A stretch of DNA of 64,000 nt, from assembly GCF_963583255.1 (NCBI RefSeq), contig NC_084807.1, positions 3,413,872-3,477,871 of the forward strand, in the 5' to 3' direction. The translations under genes were made by a program, and so were the position numbers. The notes beneath the pieces were generated by a model. The model searched no databases. It saw nothing but the letters and a program-made list of their open reading frames with translations, and was not told where the DNA came from. Source of the stretch: Pyrus communis. Its lineage: Eukaryota > Streptophyta > Magnoliopsida > Rosales > Rosaceae. Positions 10,849 through 22,761 of this stretch are shown here, one piece after another. Numbering within the stretch: position 1 is the first letter of the stretch; each line of letters opens with the position of its first letter.

Positions 10849-12250
10849 TTTCTTTTCCCTAATTGCGCCCCTTGGCTATCTCTCAGAAAACGAATCGTCC
10901 CTCTTTCATTTATCCATGTCCAGCACATATGCTTACTCCTTTACTGCCCATTCTCATATCATTGCTAATGGGTTTAGCAATGATATTATTTCCAACGTCT
11001 CTAAGGGTTCAACGCCCTAAAATGGTGAAGCCTTCAATATACTAAGATTAATGCTTTTTTCTTCTTCACTCTTTAAAATCGACAATTTAAATAAGAACGG
11101 CGAAATGGTAAAGCTGCCCTATCCCCACTTTTTTCTTTTTATTCGTGTATGAAAGTAGTTTTACTGAACCTTTTCTTTCAAATTTTTTGAATCACATATT
11201 CTAAATTTAAATTTAAAAATAAAACAAAACGAATGAACAAATTGCCACATATGTGAACATGTAACAAGAGGCTAGTAGTTAATAATTTATAATTTCTATC
11301 AAATTGCAATTTGGGATTTTGAAATTATATTCATTTATTCCTTTTATCTATTTGAACGTTTAATCCTCCATTAAATAGATGACGTGCCATATGTGGGCCC
11401 CTTTTTTGGCCTAACGTGTATAAGATACACTTTTACATTTTCAATCAAATTGTGCGATTGGCTGTCTTGAAATATGAAGCATCAATTTAAGAGAAGTCAA
11501 AGCTCCAAGATGAGTTCTTTTTGCCCATATAGTGCAAATATAAGTTATACGATAGCTTATAAACAGGTCATACACCCACAAAATCATCAATTCTATCAAG
11601 GACCATGCGTTAAAACATTCTGAAGATAAATTGATATGATTTCAAACTTATGGTGTACCAAGAAAAAATTGAAACTATTTTTTTACATTTTGCAATATTA
11701 GTCCAAACTTGGAGGTAGTTAGCCCAAACAAGCACCACGATCTAATGGTTTTCTTTTTTTTTTTTTTTTATTTTTTTTTTTTATAAGTGCGCATTCTTTG
11801 TTCGAATCACCTCGATGAAAATTGACAAACACACTTCGTAGCCCGCCTAATACATGTTAGCAGAAGTATTTTAAGAATTCTTGCGTAGAAGACCACAACT
11901 TTTATGTTTTATTGAATAAAATGAAAAGGCTCTTATGTTTTTCTGTTATTTTGATTTTAGTTCTGTTTAAGAAATTTTTAAGTGGATACTTTGAGTATCT
12001 TATACTCCGATATAAATGAAATTTAACAGTTCAAAACTCGGAGTAAAATATGCTCTAAGCATCATACAATTTTGGCAACTTTTGTATATGGCAGATTAAA
12101 TGCATTTTCCTATGTGAAATTTGACTGGGCTTTGATGCTGCTTAAAGAAGTGGAAAACCCCTTTTGTCAATTGGTTGGTCAGGCAAATAAATAAGAGATT
12201 TTCTATGGTACCTCAGAGTATTTCATATTCCAAATATTTTAGCTGTTAGA
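10849..12250. repeat. Intergenic; from about 11250 a duplicate of 37550 onward
   Basis: No gene seen. From about 11250 the sequence (aagaggctagtagttaataatttataatttctatc...) parallels 37560 onward, the upstream region of intact gene B2. It includes the shared run up to the CT-rich leader (12377-12418 against about 38090-38115). It is thus the promoter side of a duplicated B-type gene. A poly-T stretch (about 11752-11781) is copy-specific. Confidence 0.6.
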
Positions 12251-12376
12251 TTTTTGTTTTAAAATACAAAAATCAAGATTGAACTGTCATGAAGTATACA
12301 CTCTGAAGGGTTCTAGGATTTTTGGATAAATGATTGAGGTTTTCGTTGTCTGCAATTCCCCAACTGATAGCTAGTA

Positions 12377-12418
12377 CTCTCTCTCTCTCTCTCCTCCTTT
12401 CTCTCTCTCTCTCTCTCC
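12377..12418 (+). promoter_or_regulatory. CT-rich leader element of gene B0
   Basis: A (CT)n tract just upstream of the B0 exon, at the place where B2, C2 and D also have CT tracts in the presumed 5' untranslated region. CT tracts in plant leaders are common core-promoter/5'UTR features; function here is inferred from conserved position. Confidence 0.4.
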
Positions 12419-12541
12419 TGGGCAGAGAAGGCAAGGGAACCGTGGATGGGAAGGTCCGTTTAACAATGTGGTTCGTTTGTTTTGACTGATATATGTGGTT
12501 CGTATGGTATGATTTATATGGGTTTGTTTTCTTGTTGGTAG

Positions 12542-12660
12542 AATGAGAAATGAGGAAGAAGATGTTGTATCTGATACTTATACGGGGAGGATTCACAACT
12601 TGTCCAAGCTCAAAAGGACGAGCATGCCTCTGAAGTTTTCATCGTTGATGATATCAAATG
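12542..12660 (+). pseudogene. MATH-CC gene B0, exon 1 only
   Basis: Starts MRNEEEDVVSDTYT like B2 (38252), but one base is missing in the stretch that encodes KLKSDEHSS in B2, so the frame breaks (aaaaggacgag against aaaagcgacgag). The donor context AAATG|GTACCT is kept. Intron 1 sequence continues in register with B2 to about 13085, then unrelated LTR-type repeats follow and exons 2 and 3 are absent. It is a truncated duplicate of the B gene. Confidence 0.75.
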
Positions 12661-13390
12661 GTACCTAATTCTTCACCACCATCTCCTATAACTTAATCCT
12701 ACTTATATATTATACATATTGCTTAATTATTCTGCCAACTGACTGCAGATTTTTGCTCCCATTTTTTTTTTTTTTATTTATTTGTGAGGTTTTTGAAACT
12801 TTCATTTTTTTGGGTGCCAAGAAGGAAATGCATTCTTCATTTCTTTTCCCATTTTTGGAATACCAAATTAAATGATGGGGTTCAAGTGGTAAAGGGGTCA
12901 TTTTTGTTTATGAATTTATTTGTTTTCATCATCTCCAAAACACATAAATAATAGTAGATTTTTCTTTCATTCAGACCATAGATTTCTTATACTGGGAGCC
13001 TTGACAGTTGACACAAGCTGATTAAGCAACAAAGCTCCAAATTTTATTCACAAAAACATGGGGTGCAGATTAAAATTACTGAAACTATGAGTACACTCCT
13101 TGGAATTCAATTTTCTTTAACTAAAACCCATCATGATATATTTCTCTAACAAAAACCCAATGACTAGCTCCAACTAAGCAATATCCATTATTAAGTTTGA
13201 CTTGGCAAAATTTGTATTTTTGGATATATAAATTACCCCTAATAACACTTACTTTGGATCTCACTTATTATCTACATTTATTTTACATTATTCATTCTAT
13301 TAAATGTCTTCAAATAACTTATTGGGAAAAAAATTAAATGTCATGATTCCTATGCATTTAATAACAAAAATTTACATGATACCAATGTTG

Positions 13391-14313
13391 ACATACCTCG
13401 ATCAGAAATGTCTACTAGACACCCGAATCGCGATGTGCTGGCTGACACCTAAAAGGTGACGAAGCCATAAAGTGTAATGATGTGAAAAATATGAATAAAT
13501 TAAAACCTGAAAATGATTAATTTAAAGTGCGCATGTGAGCGGGATTGAACCCGTATCAAACAAGTAATGTCAGAGCATAAGTAAATTGCAGTAAAAGAAA
13601 AGTAATGACATGTATACCGAAATGAAGAGCCTCCTACATAACAGATGTTACCAACAAACTTCGTCGTCACAAAACTGCTGCCACTAAAATCCTAAAGGGG
13701 CAAAAAACAAAGATGAGTGGACATGAAAATAAAGTTTTGTAAAACCTTTTCGAAAAGTGTGTTGTAAAACAAGTATATAGATTCTTTAAAATATTATAAT
13801 AATAGTATGTAATAAGTACCTTGCATCACAGTGAGCTAAAGGATGTAGGTATCTCATTATCAAATCTCAAATCATTATTACAAGACAACAATGCTCAAAA
13901 GTTTATGTAGGCACAAAAGTCCATTGCAGAGGTATTCAAACAATGGAACAAGCTGGATGTAAATTTTACATTCTAGTACTACATTACATGAACTGGGCTA
14001 GTCGCATCACATATGAGTTCAACACATCACACAAAAGGATAGGCTAGCACTTAACTCTAGATCCAAAGCAAATATAAACGATACATGTGAACTGCACTTG
14101 ATGCTAGTCCTTGGCCCAAGACAATACAAATAACTAATAGATACTGTACAAACATTTAATAATGAGCAGGTAAAACACAAGGATGTCATGTCACAAGTTT
14201 ATACTCACAAATAATATTAAAAACATAAGTTTACAAAAAATCTATTTGTAAAGCTAAACACGGCATGTCACGTTATAATATATAAAAGTAGTTGTTAAAA
14301 AAAAAAAACACAC

Positions 14314-14356
<43 letters not shown>

Positions 14357-15420
14357 CATACATACATAAAAACGAAATGATCCACTCACGTAACCAAAGC
14401 TTGCTCGACCTTGGTGAGCCTTGTCGTTTGTTGATCCAAATAAGCTTGCACCTATACCAAATAACTTTGACTTTAGCGAAGTACTTAAACATAAATCATA
14501 CACAAAATGAACAGATTAACTATAATCCGTCCAAATTTCACATTTTACAAAATAGCCCCTAAATTAGAGGTAATTGCAAAAATACCCCCGACTTCTTAGA
14601 ATTACCAAACAGCCCTAAAACTTCAACAATTTTTGCAGTTTGGTCCTTGTTGTAAAAACAGTACGGCAACAACATTCTTTTCTAAAATTTCCCACCAAAC
14701 CAGCACATACTATATGAATTAGAAGTTGGGACAAGAGAAACATAAGTATACCAGAGGGTCTCAAGGTGGCCAGAATCATACGGGCCCATAAATGGTTTTC
14801 GTCGGGTTTCATAGTAGCAGTCATGTAATCGAGCATGCAAGGCTCGAACTAGGTCTAGATAACTTGAAGATGGGACAAAATGGGCCTGGCCTCGTCAGAC
14901 CGGCAAAGATTTGGGCAGAATCTTTGTCGGAGTTCTCTGCAAGTATAGGGGAAAAAAGGTGTATCAAGCCTCTGGTTTTGAGCTCACGGTGTGGGTTCTA
15001 AGTTTACATGCAAGCTCGAAACCAAGCTAGAAAACGGAAACTTAAATGAGAGGGAGGAGTATGGAGGCTTACCAAGTCGAGAGCTCGAGAACTCGTTGGG
15101 GTACGTGATGAACAGTGGTGGAACGCATTATGCAGAACTAGGCTTGGCTTGATATCCTTAGCAGATTGCATGAGGGTGTTGGCAGCTATCAGTGTGTGTA
15201 CGAAGGGTTTCAGCAAGTGGTGGTGATGGTTTTTTTTTTTTTTTACCTTTTCTTTACTTGGCCGAGAGAAATGGGGAGTGCAGAGAGACAGAGCTATGAA
15301 GGCAGAGAGTAGAGATGTGAGGAAGATGAGTGGAAAGATAGGGAGAATGAGGGAGTGGGATGTGAGGGAGGGAGGGAGAGAGCTTTGGACTTGAGTTAAT
15401 TTCTACGAAAACAAAAACTA
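13391..15420 (-). mobile_element. Non-coding Gypsy-like LTR repeat, family shared with 340-681
   Basis: The left end (tgacatacctcgatc...) matches, in inverse orientation, the end at 681. Further motifs (cactcac...gag cct...gtcctc/gttgatcc at about 14385) recur in similar order in 18650-18720, suggesting related LTRs. No gag or pol frame is present. Boundaries are approximate and no second LTR or target-site duplication was found. An (AT)n run lies at 14325-14352. Confidence 0.35.
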
Positions 15421-16852
15421 CTCATTCACTATCTGATTATATCTTCAATTCCCAAGAGAAACAAATAAATAGTATAATATGAATAACTATTGTTTAACCA
15501 AAGAAAAAAAAAGGAGTATGATTTTTTTTTTTTTTTTTTTTCTTATTTTTTCTTTTATTTCAACAGCACAGTTAAATCACGTTAACATTTTATATTAATT
15601 TTTTATATTAAAAATAAAATAAAATAAGAGAATGTGAGTAAAAATGATGAAGAAAGAAGAAAAAAGAATCTAGTTCAAGAAAAAAATTCAAATAATTAAA
15701 TATAACTTTGAGGTATTTGTTTCCTCCCCATAGTGACCCCATCATCATCGTCTGGTTCTACCACAATTTTCATCACATGATTACATGGATCAACGCCACC
15801 TATGTACACAATATTAAAAAATTAAAATTATTATTAGCATTTTAAAATTTTATTTTATATTTCAAACTTTTTATATTTAGAAATAAAAATACATTTGTGA
15901 ATAGTGTATAATAAAATTTTTAGAATAACAATAACACTTCCTTAAAAAAAAAAAAAAAAAAAAAAACACTCTTTCATTTTGTTTAAAATTATTTTTCATG
16001 GGGAAAGGTAATTGCAGCAGTACAGATGATGACTGCAAAAGTAATTGCGGTGCCTGCAAGAAAGAGCAAAGACTACCACTTGGTGGAGAGGGAGATGATG
16101 TCGGCTGAAAGTGGGAAAAGAGAGGGTGTGAGAGCGACGTGAGAGAGAAGGTAAAAGTGATGGAGAGTTATGATGTTTGATGAAAAATGATGTCACAAGA
16201 GTGTGGGTTTTTTAAATTCATTAAAATATTTGTTTAAATCAACTTGCACAAAGCCATCACAAGCAACCAAGCATCAGCATGAAGCCATTTTAAGGCCCGA
16301 TTCATGCTCCCCACGCCAAGTCATAGCAGTAGTGCACATTGTACGAGGTCAGTTTTTAACATTAGAATTTATCTATTATAAATATATACCGTTTCGAACA
16401 TAACTTGTTTGTTATAATTTCGAAGTGAGTTTCATTTGAAATCACGTGTTCGTAAAAATATGTACTATTTAAAAATAGTAAAATAAGATTGAAAAAATGA
16501 AAGAAAAATTAAGGTTCACATGAAAGTCTTACATGGCATCTCTGGGCTATTTTGATAATTTCACTACTACTGAGAATAAAATACGATAAATCTAATGACG
16601 GTATCTCACAAATGTGCCTTATATAGTTGTTTTCACATGTTGCTATGTAAATTAGTATATCCTACAAAAATAAAAAAGTTATTTTATTCAAAATTATAAA
16701 TATTTTAAATATAACATAGGTGAATTATTTTGCACAATATATATAATAACAATATAAGTTCCTAGTAAATTATGTAATGACACACGCAAAATAATTTACC
16801 TACAAAATAAATAAATATTTTTATTCACAATTAATTAAATACCAATATTTTG

Positions 16853-16892
<40 letters not shown>

Positions 16893-17176
16893 CACTACAT
16901 GCAAAATAATTTACCTGCAAAATAAAAGGATGTCGATTGATTGCACACTCTATATAATAATAACAAAATGTGGCTGGTATAAATGTAATATCACATAAAA
17001 AATAATGTACCTACAAAATAAATAAATGTTTTTAGCCAATTAATTCAAAATTAATTAATTACATATTAGTTTACATAAAAATATAGATAAATTATTTGCA
17101 GCATATATATATAGTTTTAACAAAATATGCCTAATATATACATGCATACAAAATAATTTACCTACAATAATTGTCA
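15421..17176. other. AT-rich intergenic stretch with low-complexity runs
   Basis: No gene supported. It contains poly-T (about 15523-15541), poly-A (about 15944-15966) and an (AT)n microsatellite (about 16856-16892). Short repeated phrases such as gcaaaataatttacctacaaaataa recur at about 16785, 16905, 17005 and 17150, so part of the stretch is a diverged tandem repeat. Confidence 0.45.
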
Positions 17177-17442
17177 TGTTGTAGGCTATTTGACTAAACT
17201 GTATAAATGACAAAGAGGCAAAGGGCCCGGCGGCAATAGAGAGAAGAGAGAGATTTAATTCTGATGTGTGTTATATTCCACCTCATTATGTTTTTATTTA
17301 TAGTAGTAGAGAAGATTAATTCCTTACCCTTTTACGATTATAACTCTAATAGGAATTTAACTACTAAAGGGAATATACAAAGATATTCCTAGATACACTA
17401 GGATTTACACAATCATATCCCTAATCCAATAGTACTGCAACA
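17177..17442 (-). mobile_element. Copia-type LTR (3' LTR of a - strand element)
   Basis: On the - strand the segment begins TGTTGCAG and ends CCTACAACA. It is preceded on that strand by a purine-rich tract (taagggggag, complement of 17443-17454), as expected of a 3' LTR. A TATA-like ctataaataaaa lies inside. The flanking 17443-18180 resembles degraded internal sequence. No matching 5' LTR was found in the window, so the element is truncated. Confidence 0.55.
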
Positions 17443-18180
17443 CTCCCCCTTAAGTATGTAAATACTCAAACAAATGGCGCATCAGGTCTTTAGCGATGAA
17501 GTCGTCGACACAATGAGCGAATGCAAGTCTCAAAACAACAGAATAATGCATAAAAAGTAAAGCTCACAAAACCTCGCTATGGTAAAACCCAAGGTGAGAG
17601 AAAAACTCATAGACTAAGGAGAAAAATGAGAAGTTGCATTAAGTCAAAACTATACGTCTTCTAAACGTAAGTAGAATAGCTCACAAGGGTATGATCAGCC
17701 CAGGATAGGTGATTCGTTAAAACCTCGTTAGGTAGCAAAAACCCAATGGGAAAAATGCTCCTAATCGTAGGGAAAAATAGTATATTAAGATCAAGTAAGT
17801 ATACTTCTGGATACTCCCCCTGAGTTTGGCATAACTTCCAAATGAGAACTACAAACATTGCATATGATAGTTAGGTATATTAATTCCTCGGACAAGCTTT
17901 TGAAAGGTTGACTTCGGCAATGACATCATGTAGAGATCGGCAAGGTTGTCTAGGATCGGCTAGCATGACTTCAATCTCCTGATGCTTTGTTGATGTGATG
18001 TAGATGCAATATGTCTTGGTGTTGACTGGGTTGATGTATCATGTATCATCACTTGGTCAAGTTGATACATGCAGCATAGCTTTCATGGATCGTCGTTGGG
18101 ACTTAATGATAGATGAAAAAACACAACAAGTACTTCGACTATGCTTAACAAGAACTCATAAATACGCCTTCACACGAGTT
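17443..18180 (-). mobile_element. Degraded internal region of the Copia-type element
   Basis: Adjoins the LTR at its polypurine side. It contains repeated phrases such as aaaacctcg...ggta-caaaacccaa at about 17570 and 17720, and a second ctccccctgag tract near 17815. No reverse transcriptase or integrase motif is readable. Extent is approximate. Confidence 0.35.
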
Positions 18181-19745
18181 GGAACCACCTAAAGTGGTCT
18201 GTACGACAAGCTGGGTGTAAATAAATACGCTATAGCGCTACGATCACGTGAAGGATGTGCGAAGTATCGCAAGTCACCTACAAGTCGGAACCACCTAAAG
18301 TGGTCTATACGACAGGCTGACACCTGCCTTAGATCTAAGGTGAGCGTGTGTGGTGTGAGAGGTGAACGATCACGTGAAGGCTAGGCCATCAACTCTGGCG
18401 GAGCACTAACACCGAGGTGCATGTTAATGAGCTCTCTAAACATCTCACATAATCCTCAATTTACATAAACATTCGATAACTCACATGGTACTTACCTGAG
18501 CGTCTACATCGTCAACCATAAATGTATGCAACTACTAATGCATGTATAAAATATGTCAATACTTGGCATGGTACTTCAAAACATACTTTCATTTAAAATG
18601 ATTTTTTTGGGAAAAATCAAGTATATAGATATATACTAAAAACCAAAAGCCCACTCACTGATATGTCGAAAGGTCATAGCTCCCGAGCCTCGATTGATTA
18701 CGCTCGTCCTCAGGATAAGTCTTACATATATGTGAAACAACTATATAAACGTCAATTTAATGCACATAAACAAAACTAGGTAATAATTTCTCATACAATG
18801 CTTAAATGGGATGTTTGAATATACCACCATGATCTACACAACCTCAGGAACATCCCCATATTTTTAGAAAAAATTTTCGATCACCCACGCGCTGGCCAAG
18901 GCACGCCCAGGCATGCCCCCACGCGCGGCCATGTGCCTGGCACGCCTAACGGAAAAGTTAACACCGTAAGGAAGATTCCGTTAAAACTAACCTGATGCTG
19001 TTAGCTGCCGTTAGGAATATTCAGTCAACTTTGACGGAATATTCTCTTTTCTTCTTCGGTGAACCACCGGCCGCCGTTGCCGTTGCCAGAAACTGGAAAA
19101 ATATTCAAAGCTTCGTATCTCACTCAATTCTCAACCAAAATTCATGAAATTTTCACCAAAATGAAGCTTAGGATGAGAAAAACACATTCTTACCAATTCC
19201 AAGCCCTAAAATCCACAGGGTCTCGCCGGAGAACCCTCGATAATCAGCCAAAATTTCAAACTCGCCAACTCGACTTCTCGACGTCCAAAACACCTCGTTT
19301 TTTCTTCTTCGAGCTTTGTGAGAGTGTTCTAAAACTTCCTATAAGCTTAGAATCTTCCAAAAACTTCACATTTACATGTGCATGAACAGTACCTCAAAAA
19401 TCGGAGGTTATGGTTCTCGGGTTTTCCGACAGCTTCACGTCGTAAAAATGGTATAGATGAGATTGTATGGTTACAAGGAATACGAATATGACATCAAAAA
19501 CCTCGATCTGTGAAGAAAAATGGTTGATTTGGATGATGTCCATATGACTTGTACCGAAATGCAGAAAAAATCCGAGAGGGAGGAAAGAGAGAGAGTCAAC
19601 GGGAGTGAAAGAGAGGGTGTGAGTGTGTGGTCCAAATTTGCGCATCCAATCACAACAAACAAAACCACACAACCACACAAAACGTCCAAGGGCAATTTCG
19701 TCTTTTCATACCTGCGATAAAAATGTTTCGGGACGGGCTGTCACA
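18181..19745 (-). mobile_element. Gypsy-like LTR repeat beginning TGTGACAGCCCG
   Basis: Read on the - strand, the right end (19745) begins TGTGACAGCCCGTCCCGAAA and runs into a C/T-rich leader-like stretch, a pattern of large plant Gypsy LTRs. It holds two copies of ggaaccacctaaagtggtct at 18180 and 18282, and of cgatcacgtgaagg near 18240 and 18369. No pol frame is present. The left boundary is uncertain. Confidence 0.4.
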
Positions 19746-19984
19746 AAAATTCATAAATTTTAGAAAATGAAATTCTGTCATTTTAAAATTCCGTAATAAT
19801 ATTAAATTTTCTTATTCAAACAGAGTGTTAAATTTTGGCTTTTGTATTTGGGAATTGTTATTAGCACTCCAAATATCTTATTTGGCACTCCAAATTTTCT
19901 ATAATTAGAAAAAATATATATATTCTTTTGAGGAGTGTAGAAAAAAATATTTAAATGCTATTAACAGTTTCCTTATATTTAAGC

Positions 19985-20330
19985 AAAAATTTAACAATTA
20001 TAAACTTAGAAGACACAAAATATCTCATACTACAAAACATTGTAGAAAATCCCGTAAATCTGAATACATTGATTGATGTATAGCAGGACTCCGTCCGACG
20101 TAGTCCTTGAGCTGGGGCATAAAGTGTACTGATGCTGTATTGAGACACTGGAGGGAAGGGTTTCACTAAAATGGTTAGTGACAGTCTGTCCTCAATAGTG
20201 GTGGGTCTGCACTCTGCACCGGATATATGGAATTAGAAATCTTTAGAGTCAGAGATGCCTGGGCTGGGGAAGACTGCACACTCCACACTGTACACACCTT
20301 GCAGAAGCAAAGTGGGGGGAGCGTGACTGA
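19985..20330. repeat. Duplicate of 41810-42110 (segmental duplication block)
   Basis: Long near-identical stretch (cttgagctggg...gtgtactgatgctg...cactaaaatggttagtga...gatgcc-gggctggggaagactgcacac) shared with 41810-42110. No gene is recognised. It marks the B-to-C intergenic region of the first duplicated block. A (CA)n(TA)n run follows at 20354-20385. Confidence 0.7.
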
Positions 20331-20581
20331 ACAGGTTTTTAATGGGTGTGCCTTACACACACACACACACACACATATATATATCTTATCTTCAATACCA
20401 AAAGTGAATATATTATTCCACTTAGTATTACACTCAGGTGATATTCATTTTCATTTATAAATGAGAGATTTAATATTTGATTCTTATTAAAAACGAATTT
20501 AAACCACATTATTGCTGACTCATTGTGAAACTTAATTCTTTAATATATATAATATTGTTTGTTAAAAAAATAAATACATAT

Positions 20582-20613
<32 letters not shown>

Positions 20614-21508
20614 CCCAACTGCTCAACACACCCACAATATGTGGGTAATTAGTAATTACCAGTAAACCATGAAACAATTATGCTTGTTACACAAACAAAA
20701 GTAGTGGTTGGCGCAACTCAAATTAATTTAGGAATTGTTTGGTATTCAGTTTTTGTTCAATTTTTAACTCAAAAATAATTTTTGAGTCCTGAGTTAATGA
20801 TCCTTGTTTGGTAGGACTATTTTTAAAACTAAATTTGTAAATCAAATGATGTGGTTGTTAATGATTGAATTATTACTTAAGTGTTGATTAATGTTCTTAT
20901 TTTCTATTGGTGAGATATCATTTCGTTTACAAATTTGGTTTAAAATTTTGGTCTCCTTAGCATTAGCCTTATGAAGAACTCAAGAAGCTTGTTCTTTAAT
21001 TTTTTTTAGCAATGATGAAATTTTTTGGTAGGATACCAAACAAGCTTTCGGACACAACATATCACAACGTCAACTATGTTAACAAGTAAACTTTTGGGCA
21101 CGATATCAAATTGTTATGGTCGTCAGTTGAGATCAAAATGGTAGAAGAGGGGAGCAAGAATCTGTGTTCGAAAACAATTATGAATCAATCAAACACAAAC
21201 AAATGTTAGAATAAAAAAATAGACAATAACATATTCTTCTTCACTTGTAAGTGTGATGTTTTTAGTTAGATTTTTGCCAATAGCGAATTTGAATCACATT
21301 CTTACTAGTCCATTGTGAGGTTTAGTCAACTTCTTCTCTTTAATATAGATAATATCGTTTGTAAAAAAAAAAAAAAAATTATAACCAGACAATAATGCAT
21401 TCGAAATCCAAATGTAAACGAGTGGTGGAGGCTTGTAAATTTTGTAATCCTATACCCGCTCATGCTTGTAGTTCAATAGCGGCCCCGTGTCCGAGGAGGG
21501 AAAACTAA

Positions 21509-21850
21509 GGGCTGGTTTGGTATTACTGTGCTTTGAAAAAAAGCTGATTCTGCTGTGCTGTGAGAATAAGCGGCTGTGAAATAAAGCAGCAGAGTGTTTG
21601 GTAAACTTTTTTGTAAAAGTGCTTTTGAAAAAAAAAAACAGTATTATAGTGTTTGATAAACTTTTATGTAAAACAGATGTGAAAAAAGCCGATTTTTCAA
21701 AGCTAGGTTTTGCAGCTTCTTGTTTTTGGCTTTTTTTCACCCAAAACTGTGAAAAAAAGCTGAAGCTGAATGTTTACCAAACACAAAAACAGCTCCCAGC
21801 TTTTTTTGATACCAGCTTTTTTCAGAATCACCTCAGTACCAAACCAGGTC
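21509..21850. mobile_element. Tourist-like MITE (TAA target duplication)
   Basis: Absent from the duplicate at 45591-45600, which reads aaactaaagtcc. The element is flanked by TAA (21506-21508 and 21851-21853) and has inverted ends GGGCTGGTTTGGTATT and GACCTGGTTTGGTACT (reverse complement of the right end). It has no coding capacity. TAA duplication and ends suit PIF/Harbinger-derived MITEs, but family rests on these features only. Confidence 0.75.
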
Positions 21851-22310
21851 TAAGTCGGTCCATGCTTGAAAATTGAAATGATTCTTTGGCTCGTGGAAAA
21901 ATAGAGGGGAGAGTAAAGCCAACCACTTTTTTGGCATTCGGTTGTTTGGTTGTTTGTATGTTTGTTTTTTTTTTTCATGAAATAAAAAACATTGATTGCT
22001 TTGTTTTTATGACGATTAGTGTATTTTCAATATACTTTGTGCATGAAAAAAAAAAAAAAACTTTGTACATGAATATGAAAAGACATGAGAAATCATTTTT
22101 ACAATTTTTTTTGGGTGTGTCAAAGGCAATCTAAGAGAAAGGGAATGAGTATATGAGCCAAAATTAGGTATAAGACTAAAGACAAATATTAAACATCCTT
22201 GTTAACTATATGGATACCTATAAAAAGAATATTAGATTGTACAATTTTTTTTTTTTTTGAACAATATTAGATTGTACAATTAGTTGGTAAGGAAATCAGT
22301 ATTTAAAATA

Positions 22311-22761
22311 AGAGTAAATTGTAGCAATGATCCTTTAACTTTAACCCAATTGGAGCAATGATTCATCAACTAAAAATCCATTACCAATGGTCCATCAACT
22401 CATCAAAACGTGCAGTTATTGTCCTTTTTGCCAACTCCGTTATGCATATGAGGTTGAATTAAGAGGCAAATATGGAAAATCAAATAAGAAATTTTTTATT
22501 AATTGTCCCTCAACTTTAATCCAACTGGATAAATGGTCCCTCAACTTTAACCAAATTGGAGCAGTGGTCGCTCAACTTTAACCCAATCCAATTGTGGTAA
22601 TGGTCATTCCAACATAACTCATTTTGACAGAATTTTGATGGAGTTGACGAAAAGGATCATAGCTACACGTTTTGATGAGTTGAGAGATCAATGATATTTT
22701 TAGTTGAGAGACTATTGCTTTAATTTGATTAAAATTGAGGGATCTTTTTTATAATTTAATC
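22311..22761. mobile_element. Mutator-like MITE shared by both duplicated blocks
   Basis: Flanked by the 9-bp direct repeat TTAAAATAA (22302-22310 and 22762-22770). The ends are imperfect inverted repeats (GAGTAAATTGTAGCAATGAT against GATTAAATTATAAAAAAGAT). The interior repeats the phrase tcaactttaacccaattgga several times. The same element with the same duplication lies at 46074-46598, so it predates the block duplication. Confidence 0.65.

Noticed and set aside
10336..10968. 210-codon open frame in the right palindrome arm
   Set aside because: Cys- and Phe-rich with no domain. The left arm's matching frame has a different extent, and the sequence looks like the non-coding tail of a LINE-type repeat, so it is not called a gene.
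13530..13560. tRNA-like B box (reverse complement of gcgggattgaacccg)
   Set aside because: No A box, acceptor stem or cloverleaf around it, and it lies inside an LTR-like repeat.
16856..16892. (AT)n run as a regulatory or origin-like element
   Set aside because: Plain microsatellite; similar runs occur throughout the window (for example 14325, 20582, 43625, 47248, 49859).
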